From the NCBI RefSeq assembly GCF_000799715.1, contig NZ_JUHG01000011.1, forward strand, positions 248,001 through 312,000: a stretch of DNA of 64,000 bases, read 5' to 3'. This DNA comes from Martinezella rhizogenes. Lineage in GTDB: Bacteria > Pseudomonadota > Alphaproteobacteria > Rhizobiales > Rhizobiaceae. A model generated the notes under the pieces. That model did not search any database and was not told the DNA's origin. It saw nothing but the letters and a program-made list of their open reading frames with translations. Every line of letters starts with the position of its first letter. Positions within the stretch are counted from its first letter, which is position 1. Both the position numbers and the translations under genes were made by a program. This document shows, in pieces, positions 57,652 to 64,000 of this stretch.

Positions 57652-58818
57652 TCAATCGACTTGCGTCGGACCTTGATGCTGGCGGCGATAGGCGGAGAGG
57701 ATCGACTCCTGCGTCAACCCGTCATTGCGGACCATGACCGCATCAAAAGCGAGGTTGACATAGACGGTCTTGACCGGCGCATCCTGGTAGGCGGCAACCG
57801 TGGAGGCGAGCGACGGGGCATCGAGGCTGGCCATGCCCGGCGAGAAGTCCGGACGCTCATAGGGAACGGGTCCGATCATAGGCAAGACGACGAGTGTCGG
57901 CTCGATGGAGTCGACGGACGGCGCGGCGCCGCCATTCCAGGTCATCGGTGGTGGATTGTTGTGTTTGCCGGCATTGGAAGTGTTCGGCGTGGAGCCGGCG
58001 AAAGCGACGGCAGAATTCGGCGAGGACCGCGGTATCGGAGCCAGCGCCGGCGTGGTGTCGAAGCTGCGCTGCTCACGGCTCTTGCGGGCGTAGCTATCCG
58101 ACGGGGGGAGCTGATCGGCGGTCATTGCGCCATTCGAGGCAACCATCACGCCCGTTGCGATCTGGCCGCCAGGATTGATGCTCGGCAGGCGCGATCCCTT
58201 GGGAATATAGGAGGCCATCAGATAGGGATCGTCATGACCGTCCATGCGGGCGCGGCCGACATATTGCACGCGCACATCGCCCGTGCCGCTGTGCTGCAAA
58301 TCGAGCAGTTGCGCCGTCTTGTTGGAGAGATCAATGATGCGTCCGGGATGGTAAGGCCCGCGATCGTTGACGCGCACAATGATGGAGGAACCGGTTTCGA
58401 CATTTGTCACGCGCGCATAGCTCGGCAGCGGAAACGTCGGATGCGCGGCGGTCAATGCCTGCTGATCATAGACTTCGCCATTGGCGGTCAGGCGGCCGTG
58501 GAAAGCCGAGCCGTACCAGGAGGCAATGCCCATCTTGTTATAGCTATAGTCTTCCTTGGGGTAATACCACTTGCCCTTGACCTGGTAGGGATTGCCGACA
58601 AGGAACCGGCCGCCACCCTTCGGAACCGGTCCATTGGCGACAACCCGCGGGCTCGCCTTGACGCCATATTCCTTCTCGGAGAAATATTCCTTGCCGTGCT
58701 GACGCTTCGTTGCAACCTGCTGCGAGGTTCCGCAAGCGGTAACGGTGGCGCACATCAAGGAGAGAGCAAACCAACGCAGACCTGTCGCGTATGTCGTCGC
58801 ACGATTATCGAATTTCAT
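57652..58818 (-). CDS. rlpA: RlpA-like septal ring lytic transglycosylase, lipoprotein
   Basis: This 388-aa lipoprotein has a signal ending in TVTAC (Cys near residue 29). The RlpA double-psi beta-barrel lies at about residues 95-190, with ASWYGSAFHGRLTANGEVYD, TAAHPTFPLPSYARVTN and VRVNDRGPYHPGRIIDLS. RlpA cleaves naked glycan strands at the septum in Pseudomonas. The remaining ~190 residues are low-complexity and lack a clear SPOR domain. ATG 58818 was chosen over an in-frame upstream codon (58899), as it begins the signal peptide. Confidence 0.92.
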   Translation of the reverse strand: MKFDNRATTYATGLRWFALSLMCATVTACGTSQQVATKRQHGKEYFSEKEYGVKASPRVVANGPVPKGGGRFLVGNPYQVKGKWYYPKEDYSYNKMGIASWYGSAFHGRLTANGEVYDQQALTAAHPTFPLPSYARVTNVETGSSIIVRVNDRGPYHPGRIIDLSNKTAQLLDLQHSGTGDVRVQYVGRARMDGHDDPYLMASYIPKGSRLPSINPGGQIATGVMVASNGAMTADQLPPSDSYARKSREQRSFDTTPALAPIPRSSPNSAVAFAGSTPNTSNAGKHNNPPPMTWNGGAAPSVDSIEPTLVVLPMIGPVPYERPDFSPGMASLDAPSLASTVAAYQDAPVKTVYVNLAFDAVMVRNDGLTQESILSAYRRQHQGPTQVD

Positions 58819-59231
58819 CTGTCCCACGCCGCTTAACAAATTACCAGGACCGAGGCATGCACTGGCATATCCCTCATGTTGATACCTGCTACGCCCCAAC
58901 CACCTAACGGTACTTTAATCATGATTGCATGTTGTCGAATTTGCGTTCCGATTTGAGCGGATACGGACAATTCCGAATGTTATGGTTAATCAATAGTTAA
59001 ATTAGATGTCCGTCAAGGGCGTGCCGGCTTGAGGAGGAAAGCCCAGGCGTTGGGGCGCCGATGATCTCGTGAACGAGATAACCGCGCGGCGTCAGGCTTT
59101 TACTCAATGCGGTGAATATTCGTCGTATTCGACCAGGAGCGGGTTGCCTTGCTTTTGCCAGGGTGATGATCCAAATTCCGCCTGCCGGGGGGCCATGCAT
59201 TTCATCAGATGCATCAACGGAGGAAATGACC
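58819..59231. other. Intergenic region between rlpA and the PsiF-like gene
   Basis: This 413-nt region is A/T-rich around 58920-59000 and should hold the promoters of both divergent genes. I see no gene or clear motif. Confidence 0.5.
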
Positions 59232-59525
59232 ATGCGATTTGTCAGGACGTTCACCGCTGCGGCTATTGTGGCCCTCATCGGCACCGGTGCAATGGCACAG
59301 ACGGCTACGACGCCGTCAACTACCACGACCACGCCATCCACTACGACCACGGCGCCTGCAACCACCACGAATTCAGCAGGAACGGTCGCCAAGCCAAAGG
59401 CGACAAAACCGGTGCAATCGGAAGTTTCCAAAGCCTGTTCCACACAGGCCGATGCAAAGGGGCTGCATGGAAAGGAACGCGCCAAGTTCCGCAGCCAGTG
59501 CAAGAAAAACGGCGGCAAGGTATAA
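59232..59525 (+). CDS. PsiF-repeat family exported protein
   Basis: This 97-aa exported protein has a signal peptide (residues 1-22, ending AMAQ), then a Thr/Pro/Ala-rich linker (about 23-55). A C-terminal PsiF repeat (ACSTQADAKGLHGKERAKF, about residues 67-95) carries the conserved Cys pair. PsiF is a phosphate-starvation-inducible protein of E. coli, with unknown activity. ATG 59232 has GGAGG at about 59219-59223. A stem-loop follows the stop. Confidence 0.85.
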   Translation: MRFVRTFTAAAIVALIGTGAMAQTATTPSTTTTTPSTTTTAPATTTNSAGTVAKPKATKPVQSEVSKACSTQADAKGLHGKERAKFRSQCKKNGGKV

Positions 59526-59541
59526 GCCGGCCTGATACCGA

Positions 59542-59570
59542 GGCTGCGGCGTAAATACCGCCGCAGCCCT
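59542..59570 (+). terminator. Stem-loop after the PsiF-like gene
   Basis: GGCTGCGGCG and CGCCGCAGCC form a 10-bp stem, followed by CTTCCCGCCTTTTG. It starts 17 nt after the stop and is a likely intrinsic terminator. Confidence 0.7.
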
Positions 59571-59702
59571 TCCCGCCTTTTGCTCTCGGCTCCGGGCGAT
59601 GGACATTGTCAAGCCGAGGTCCGCCGGATAAACAATTCCCGCATCAACCATTTCATCGTGTGGAGCATCGGCATGGGAGCCGCCAAGTCGTCAGATAAGT
59701 AT

Positions 59703-59731
59703 GCCGCAACAACGCATTTCGTTGTTGCGGC
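59703..59731. other. Strong hairpin upstream of the CmlA-type exporter gene
   Basis: GCCGCAACAAC (59703-59713) and GTTGTTGCGGC (59721-59731) form an 11-bp perfect stem with a 7-nt loop. It ends 78 nt before the exporter's start codon. It may be a leader hairpin, a terminator or an attenuator; no T-run or leader peptide is evident. Confidence 0.5.
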
Positions 59732-59809
59732 GTTCTGTCGAACCTGACCCAGCCAGTTGCTGACAAGCGAACGCCGCCGAATATTTCTCATTCGAGCGGA
59801 TATAATCTC

Positions 59810-60988
59810 ATGACAACCACACGTCCCATCTGGGGCCATACGCTGCCGGCAGCCCTGCTGCTGATGGCGCCCTTCGATATTCTCGCCTCCCTGGCGATGG
59901 ATATCTATCTCCCCGTCGTTCCGGCAATGCCCGGAATCCTCAGCACAAGTCCATTCGCGATCCAGCTCACACTCAGCCTCTATATGGTGATGCTCGGCGT
60001 TGGGCAGGTCGTGTTCGGGCCGATCTCGGATCGCATCGGGCGTCGCCCAGTATTGCTTGCCGGCGCGCTCCTCTTCGCTATGGCGTCATTGGGCGCGGTT
60101 TCGTCGTCGACCGCCGCTCCCTTCGTCATATTCCGGCTGCTACAGGCGATCGGAGCTTCGGCGGCGCTCGTTGCAACTTTCGCCACGGTCCGGGACGTCT
60201 ATGCGGACCGCCCCGAAGGCGTCGTCATTTATGGCCTGTTCAGCTCGATGCTGGCCTTTGTGCCGGCGCTGGGGCCTATTGCGGGAGCGCTGATTGCGGA
60301 TCATTTCGGTTGGCAAACCATCTTCATCGTCCTAGCGGCGTTGTCGGTGCCGGCCATGCTGAATGCCGCGTTCCGATGGCACGAGACGAGGCCCGGGAGC
60401 CCGATAATGCAGCGCCGATCGGTAATGCCGATCTTTTCCAGCCCGCCGTTCTGGACCTATACATTGGCCTTCAGCGCCGCCATGGGCACCTTCTTCGTCT
60501 TCTTCTCGACGGCGCCACGTATCCTCATCGACCGGGCCGGCTATTCCGAAATCCGGTTTAGCCTCATCTTCGCAACCGTCGCGGTCGTCATGATCGCTGT
60601 GACCCGGTTCGCCAAGACGTTTGTCGCACGATGGGGCATTGCCGGAAGCGTGGCGCGCGGCATGGGTTTGCTGCTGTGCGGTGCTATTCTTCTCGGCCTG
60701 GGCGAAGTCTTCGGCTCGCCATCCTTTGCGAGTTTCGTCGTGCCGATGTGGGTCATGGCGGCCGGCATCGTCCTGACCGCATCGGTGTCGGCGAACGGCG
60801 CTCTCGCCGGTTTCAACGACATCGCCGGATCGGCCGTCGCCTTCTATTTCTGCATTCAGAGCCTGATCGTCGGGACAGTTGGAACCCTGGCAACGACCAT
60901 GCTCGGCGGAGATACCGCCTGGCCGCTGATCGGCTATGCGGTCACGATGGCAGTGCTCCGGTTACGGGATCAATCCTCAGAGCAGTGA
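59810..60988 (+). CDS. CmlA/FloR-type MFS chloramphenicol exporter homologue
   Basis: This 392-aa protein has 12 hydrophobic segments of the MFS DHA1 type. It shares with CmlA/FloR the blocks LMAPFDILASLAMDIYLPVVP, GQVVFGPISDRIGRRPVLL and FATVRDVYADRPEGVVIYG, then SSMLAFVPALGPIAGALIA. This puts it in the chloramphenicol/florfenicol efflux family, rather than the generic Bcr branch. Whether it exports phenicols is not shown. The start is ATG 59810. No mobile-element genes flank it, so it looks like a resident chromosomal gene. A strong hairpin lies 78 nt upstream. Confidence 0.88.
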   Translation: MTTTRPIWGHTLPAALLLMAPFDILASLAMDIYLPVVPAMPGILSTSPFAIQLTLSLYMVMLGVGQVVFGPISDRIGRRPVLLAGALLFAMASLGAVSSSTAAPFVIFRLLQAIGASAALVATFATVRDVYADRPEGVVIYGLFSSMLAFVPALGPIAGALIADHFGWQTIFIVLAALSVPAMLNAAFRWHETRPGSPIMQRRSVMPIFSSPPFWTYTLAFSAAMGTFFVFFSTAPRILIDRAGYSEIRFSLIFATVAVVMIAVTRFAKTFVARWGIAGSVARGMGLLLCGAILLGLGEVFGSPSFASFVVPMWVMAAGIVLTASVSANGALAGFNDIAGSAVAFYFCIQSLIVGTVGTLATTMLGGDTAWPLIGYAVTMAVLRLRDQSSEQ

Positions 60989-61021
60989 GGTTTGTCTAGC
61001 GGCTGCGAGGCTGCCTAATGA

Positions 61022-61047
61022 GAGGCCGGAGCCTTCGCGCCGGCCTC
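61022..61047. terminator. GC-rich stem-loop after the CmlA-type gene
   Basis: The perfect stem GAGGCCGG / CCGGCCTC with a 10-nt loop sits 34 nt after the exporter stop. It has no T-run. It could serve the exporter or a minus-strand transcript. Confidence 0.5.
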
Positions 61048-61142
61048 GTCACACATGCCACTTCATTCGTGGTGAACATTACCTATGATATTGATAGAAT
61101 TAAATAAAAACCAGATAATAGCCAAGCCACTGGACACCAAGG

Positions 61143-61226
61143 TCAGTGAAGCAACTGCGCCACCATAAGTGCCACCGTGATGGCGCCTGCACATACCGTC
61201 AAAGCAGTCAAAATCGAAGTCGACAT
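61143..61226 (-). CDS. Possible small membrane peptide (27 aa)
   Basis: ATG 61226 starts a 27-residue frame, MSTSILTALTVCAGAITVAL..., that is almost entirely one transmembrane helix. GAGGTG lies about 11 nt upstream. A second hydrophobic frame (LVSSGLAIIWFLFNSINII...) follows in another frame and ends at 61063. Both are in an A/T-rich stretch. Tandem tiny membrane proteins are common in rhizobia, but this is too short to be certain. Confidence 0.35.
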   Translation of the reverse strand: MSTSILTALTVCAGAITVALMVAQLLH

Positions 61227-61530
61227 CAATCCGCACCTCAAACTCGAACATTGGAGGCTAACTACAGGAGCGAGTGAGGAATGTCGCGTGACAGCTGGCG
61301 TGACATCGCCCAGGGCGTGCAGCCATGGGCATATCATCTCTCGTGTCATCAAGAAAAAGAACGGCCACGTAATCTCGTGGCAGCAGCGTGACGTCAATCG
61401 GCCGCCCGACCCCGCCCTAAAGTTGACGGCAGTCGCGTTCTTCGGTGGTGTCTACAGGATCGACGGTGACAATCAAGTGGCATTTCGCGGGTGAACGCAA
61501 GCGCTGTTATGACGTGGACAAGGGCAGAGA

Positions 61531-61620
61531 TGGCGGAAGAGGTGGGATTCGAACCCACGGTACGGTCTCCCGCACGCCGGTTTTCAAGACCGGTTCCTTA
61601 AACCACTCGGACACTCTTCC
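61531..61620 (-). tRNA. tRNA-Ser (anticodon UGA)
   Basis: The minus strand begins GGAAGAGTGTCCGAGTGG, with a D-loop, the anticodon stem GGTCTTGAAAACC (TGA in the loop) and a long serine-type variable arm. The T-arm GTTCGAATCC and a matching CTCTTCC acceptor follow. CCA is encoded at 61531-61533. Length 90 nt including CCA. It reads UCA and, by wobble, other UCN codons. Confidence 0.97.
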
Positions 61621-61818
61621 TGTCGCCGAAGCATTACGCTTCAGAAAATGTGGTGGGCTGGCTTTACAGCTATTCGGGCCGGAGCGTCAACTGGTTGCGC
61701 GGCGGTGGGCGGTCCAATTCGTGCCCCAATCGAGGACGTTGGGATTGGGCTAGGCGTTTCAGCGATCGGGCGATAGTAGTTTTGGTCTCGACCGTCCAGA
61801 AGGATACCGCCCTCGCCC

Positions 61819-62421
61819 ATGACGCCCAGCGACCAGCCTTTGCCTCTCGGCCCTGCGCCGCTTGCCGGCCCTGCCCTTGCCGCCTTCTTTTCCCGTGACG
61901 CCGTTGTCGTTGCGTCCGATCTGATCGGCGCGCGTTTTACCGTTGCGGGCGTCGGCGGGCGTATTGTGGAGACGGAAGCCTATCGGCCGGATGATGAGGC
62001 ATCTCACGCCTTTCGCGGGCCGACCGCGCGCAATGCGGCGATGTTCGGCCCGGCGGGGCATGTCTACATCTATAGGTCTTATGGCATTCACTGGTGCGTG
62101 AATTTCGTCTGCACGACCGGGAGCGCCGTGCTGATCCGGGCGATGGAACCGGAAAGCGGGATCGGAGAGATGATCCACAGGCGCGGCACCGCCGACATAG
62201 CAGCACTTTGCAGCGGGCCGGGAAAGCTGGCGCAGGCGATGGGCATCGATATCAGCCTGAACGGCAGGGCATTGGATGCTGCGCCTTTTGAATTCTCTCT
62301 GGCTGAACCATTGTCCGTCGTCGCGGGCAAGCGGATCGGAATCAGCAAGAATGTCGATCCGCTCTGGCGCTTCGGAGCGGCCGGGTCGCGCTTCATCAGC
62401 CGCCGTTTCTCGCGGGAATAA
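61819..62421 (+). CDS. DNA-3-methyladenine glycosylase, AAG/MPG type
   Basis: This 200-aa base-excision repair glycosylase of the AAG (MPG) family removes alkylated purines. Motifs are [21 protein letters not shown] with the catalytic Glu, [20 protein letters not shown], and [14 protein letters not shown]. The length fits bacterial AAG. It starts about 200 nt after the tRNA gene and converges with the EmrB-type exporter gene across a terminator. Confidence 0.95.
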   Translation: MTPSDQPLPLGPAPLAGPALAAFFSRDAVVVASDLIGARFTVAGVGGRIVETEAYRPDDEASHAFRGPTARNAAMFGPAGHVYIYRSYGIHWCVNFVCTTGSAVLIRAMEPESGIGEMIHRRGTADIAALCSGPGKLAQAMGIDISLNGRALDAAPFEFSLAEPLSVVAGKRIGISKNVDPLWRFGAAGSRFISRRFSRE

Positions 62422-62452
62422 AAAAGGCCGCCGGAGTGGTGTCCGGCGGCCA
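62421..62452 (-). terminator. Rho-independent terminator of the EmrB-type gene
   Basis: GGCCGCCGGA / TCCGGCGGCC form a 10-bp stem, followed on the minus strand by TTTTTT. It lies 35 nt after the exporter stop and at the end of the glycosylase gene. Confidence 0.88.
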
Positions 62453-62487
62453 CGTAACCGCGCAGTGAAACTGGAAAGACTGCGCGG

Positions 62488-64000
62488 CTATTCCATCGCA
62501 ACGCTATGATCGACGACCGGCGGCGCAGCCGGCTTGCGCAGAAGCATCAGCAGCGGCATGGCGAAGATCGACATCAGCATCAGCAGCTTGAAATCGTCCA
62601 TGTAGGCGATGACCGTTGCCTGCGTGGTGATGACGCTGTCGAGTGCCGCACGGCCGACGGCCGTCACCGGGCTGAGGCCTTGCGCCGCCGTTGCATCGAA
62701 ATAACGGTTGAACGGCGTCACATAGGCCGCGATCGTCGAATGGTTGACCTGGGTGTTCTCGGTGATCAGCATCGAGACGACGGATATGCCGACGCTGGAG
62801 CCGATGTTACGTGAGAGATTGTAGAGGCCGGTTCCCTCGCCGCGCATCTGCGCCGGCAGCGTCGCAAAGGCGATCGTCGTCAGCGGCACGAAGAGGAAGC
62901 CGAGACCCGCGCCCTGCACGAAGCCGACCGAAATCAGCGTCCACTGCGAGACGTCGGGCGTCCAGCCGGTCATGTCGTACATCGCCCAGGCGGTCAGAGC
63001 GAGGCCGATGAACAGCAGCCAGCGCGTATCCACCTTGCCGATCAGCCGTCCGACGAGGAACATGCACACCATCGTGCCGACGCCGCGCGGCCCCATGACG
63101 ATGCCGGCGGTGACGACCGGATAACCCATCAGCGTTTGCAAATAGGGCGTCATCAGTGCCAGCGACGCCAGATAGGTCACGCCGACAATGAAGATGAATA
63201 GCATGCTCACCGCGAAATTCTGGTCCAGGAACAATCGCGGATTCACGAAGGATTTCTTCGCCGTGAACGTATGGACCAGGAAAAGATAGAATGCGCAGGT
63301 GCAAACCAGGGCCTCGATGATAATCTCCCCGGAGTAGAACCAGTCCAGCTGCTCGCCGCGGTCGAGGAAAAGCTGCAAGGCGGCGATACCGATCGACAAC
63401 ATGCTGAAGCCGAATATGTCGAGTTTGGCGAGCGCGTCCAGCTTGGTTTCCGTCACATAGACGACGATGCCGAAGAAGGCGAGCGCGCCGATCGGCACGT
63501 TGATGTAGAACACCCAGCGCCAGCTCATATTGTCCGTCAGCCAGCCGCCGATAACAGGCCCAAGCACCGGGCCGACCATGACCGAGACGCCGAACAGCGC
63601 CATGGCCTTACCGCGTTCCTCGACATTGTAGATGTCAAGCAGGATGCCCTGCGACAACGGCACCAGTGCTGCGCCGAACAGGCCTTGCAACAGGCGAAAG
63701 CCGACGATCTGGTTCAGCGATTGCGCCAGGCCGCAGAGCACGGAGGCGACGACGAAGCCGGCGATTGCCACCAGCAGCACGCGCTTGCGGCCGAACTTGG
63801 CCGACAGGAAGCCCGACGGCGGCGTCATGATCGCCGCAGCGACGATATAGGAGGTCAGCACCCAGTTGATCTGGTCGGCGCTGGCCGAAACGTCACCCTG
63901 GATGTGCGGCAGGGCAACGTTGGCGATGGTGGTGTCCAGCGCCTGCATGATAACCGCCAGGATGACGCAGGCCGTAATGGCGCCGCGATTGGCGATCGGC
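62488..64000 (-). CDS. DHA2-family MFS multidrug exporter, EmrB type (5' end outside window)
   Basis: This is a 14-helix MFS drug exporter of the EmrB/QacA group; about 503 residues are present. The frame is open to the right edge (ANRGAITACVILAVIMQALD precedes the first internal Met), so the true start lies outside. Motif D1 is MQALDTTIANVALPHIQG, motif A is GFLSAKFGRKRVLL, and motif C is GPVLGPVIGGWLTD. The C-terminal helix group ends in KPAAPPVVDHSV. In this family an EmrA-type periplasmic adaptor is often encoded next to the exporter; if present, it would be to the right of the window. A terminator follows. Confidence 0.92.
   Translation of the reverse strand, partial: PIANRGAITACVILAVIMQALDTTIANVALPHIQGDVSASADQINWVLTSYIVAAAIMTPPSGFLSAKFGRKRVLLVAIAGFVVASVLCGLAQSLNQIVGFRLLQGLFGAALVPLSQGILLDIYNVEERGKAMALFGVSVMVGPVLGPVIGGWLTDNMSWRWVFYINVPIGALAFFGIVVYVTETKLDALAKLDIFGFSMLSIGIAALQLFLDRGEQLDWFYSGEIIIEALVCTCAFYLFLVHTFTAKKSFVNPRLFLDQNFAVSMLFIFIVGVTYLASLALMTPYLQTLMGYPVVTAGIVMGPRGVGTMVCMFLVGRLIGKVDTRWLLFIGLALTAWAMYDMTGWTPDVSQWTLISVGFVQGAGLGFLFVPLTTIAFATLPAQMRGEGTGLYNLSRNIGSSVGISVVSMLITENTQVNHSTIAAYVTPFNRYFDATAAQGLSPVTAVGRAALDSVITTQATVIAYMDDFKLLMLMSIFAMPLLMLLRKPAAPPVVDHSVAME

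Larger units (their letters stand above)
60989..61530. other. Region with only small or doubtful frames next to tRNA-Ser
   Basis: This 542-nt stretch, A/T-rich around 61080-61260, contains the hairpin at 61022 and the possible small membrane peptide(s). A 105-codon plus-strand frame (61177-61494) has no recognisable motif and overlaps the opposite-strand peptide. There is no integrase, and I see no repeat of the tRNA end. Confidence 0.45.

Noticed and set aside
57661..58836. 391-codon plus-strand frame
   Set aside because: It is antisense to rlpA, which has a lipobox and an intact RlpA domain.
61177..61494. 105-codon plus-strand frame before tRNA-Ser
   Set aside because: There is no ribosome site and no family motif; composition is unlike neighbouring genes.
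61531..61620. tRNA-Ser as an integration site of a mobile element
   Set aside because: No integrase, phage gene or repeat of the tRNA end is visible on either side within the window.

Overview
The window is about 64 kb of chromosome from an alphaproteobacterium of the Rhizobiaceae (Rhizobium/Agrobacterium type). The evidence is GC-rich coding sequence with strong third-position bias; IalB-, DUF1127- and DUF502-family genes; a glnB-glnA pair; a LexA box of the alphaproteobacterial form GTTC-N7-GTTC between uvrA and ssb; and housekeeping gene neighbourhoods typical of rhizobia. No rRNA, CRISPR array, phage or insertion sequence is visible. There is one tRNA gene, tRNA-Ser(UGA).

Layout. 1-1605: the end of a YjfF-type sugar ABC permease gene and a FadR-type GntR regulator. 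1706-5890: glmU and glmS (UDP-GlcNAc supply) and a DUF502 membrane protein. 5914-6880: a YiiG/DUF3829 lipoprotein gene broken by a 28-bp tandem duplication. 7174-8850: a phytase-like exported esterase behind a PHO-box-like site. 8895-14985: recG, divergent from sdhE-mfd. 14954-21383: an accessory stretch with a GNAT acetyltransferase, FAD monooxygenase, FrnE-like DsbA protein, YejA-like binding protein, IalB protein and HspQ. 21618-23427: glnB-glnA behind a probable sigma-54 promoter. 23777-26065: nnrD and a DUF72 protein. 26097-30534: uvrA and ssb, diverging from a LexA box, and marC. 30762-33566: gyrA. 33665-34661: a TetR-DoxX pair with a perfect palindromic operator. 34890-35538: three tiny membrane-protein genes. 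35740-39786: coaD, two cyclophilins, queA and tgt. 39822-49695: accessory genes including a methyltransferase, a VOC protein, a SleB-type cell-wall hydrolase, an asymmetric two-gene ABC exporter, a LysR/DUF1127 divergent pair and a polysaccharide deacetylase. 49796-58818: a mostly minus-strand block of rlpA, a DacC-like protein, tmk, holB, (TSUP on the other strand), metG, tatD, an MBL hydrolase and ybaK. 59232-64000: a PsiF-like protein, a CmlA/FloR-type exporter, tRNA-Ser, an AAG-type DNA glycosylase and a truncated EmrB-type exporter.

Functional themes. The core genes cover cell-wall precursor supply and remodelling (glmU, glmS, sleB, dacC, rlpA, polysaccharide deacetylase), DNA repair and replication (recG, mfd, uvrA, ssb, gyrA, holB, tmk, AAG glycosylase), nitrogen assimilation (glnB, glnA) and tRNA/translation quality (queA, tgt, metG, ybaK). 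Accessory genes are mainly exporters, small membrane proteins and self-regulated detoxification pairs. The least explained parts are the three-gene small membrane protein cluster (one with an EF-hand-like loop), the DacC-like protein lacking two of its three catalytic motifs, and the frameshifted lipoprotein. I see no large undescribed system. All start sites were chosen from Shine-Dalgarno spacing and family lengths by eye; no alignment or search was run.
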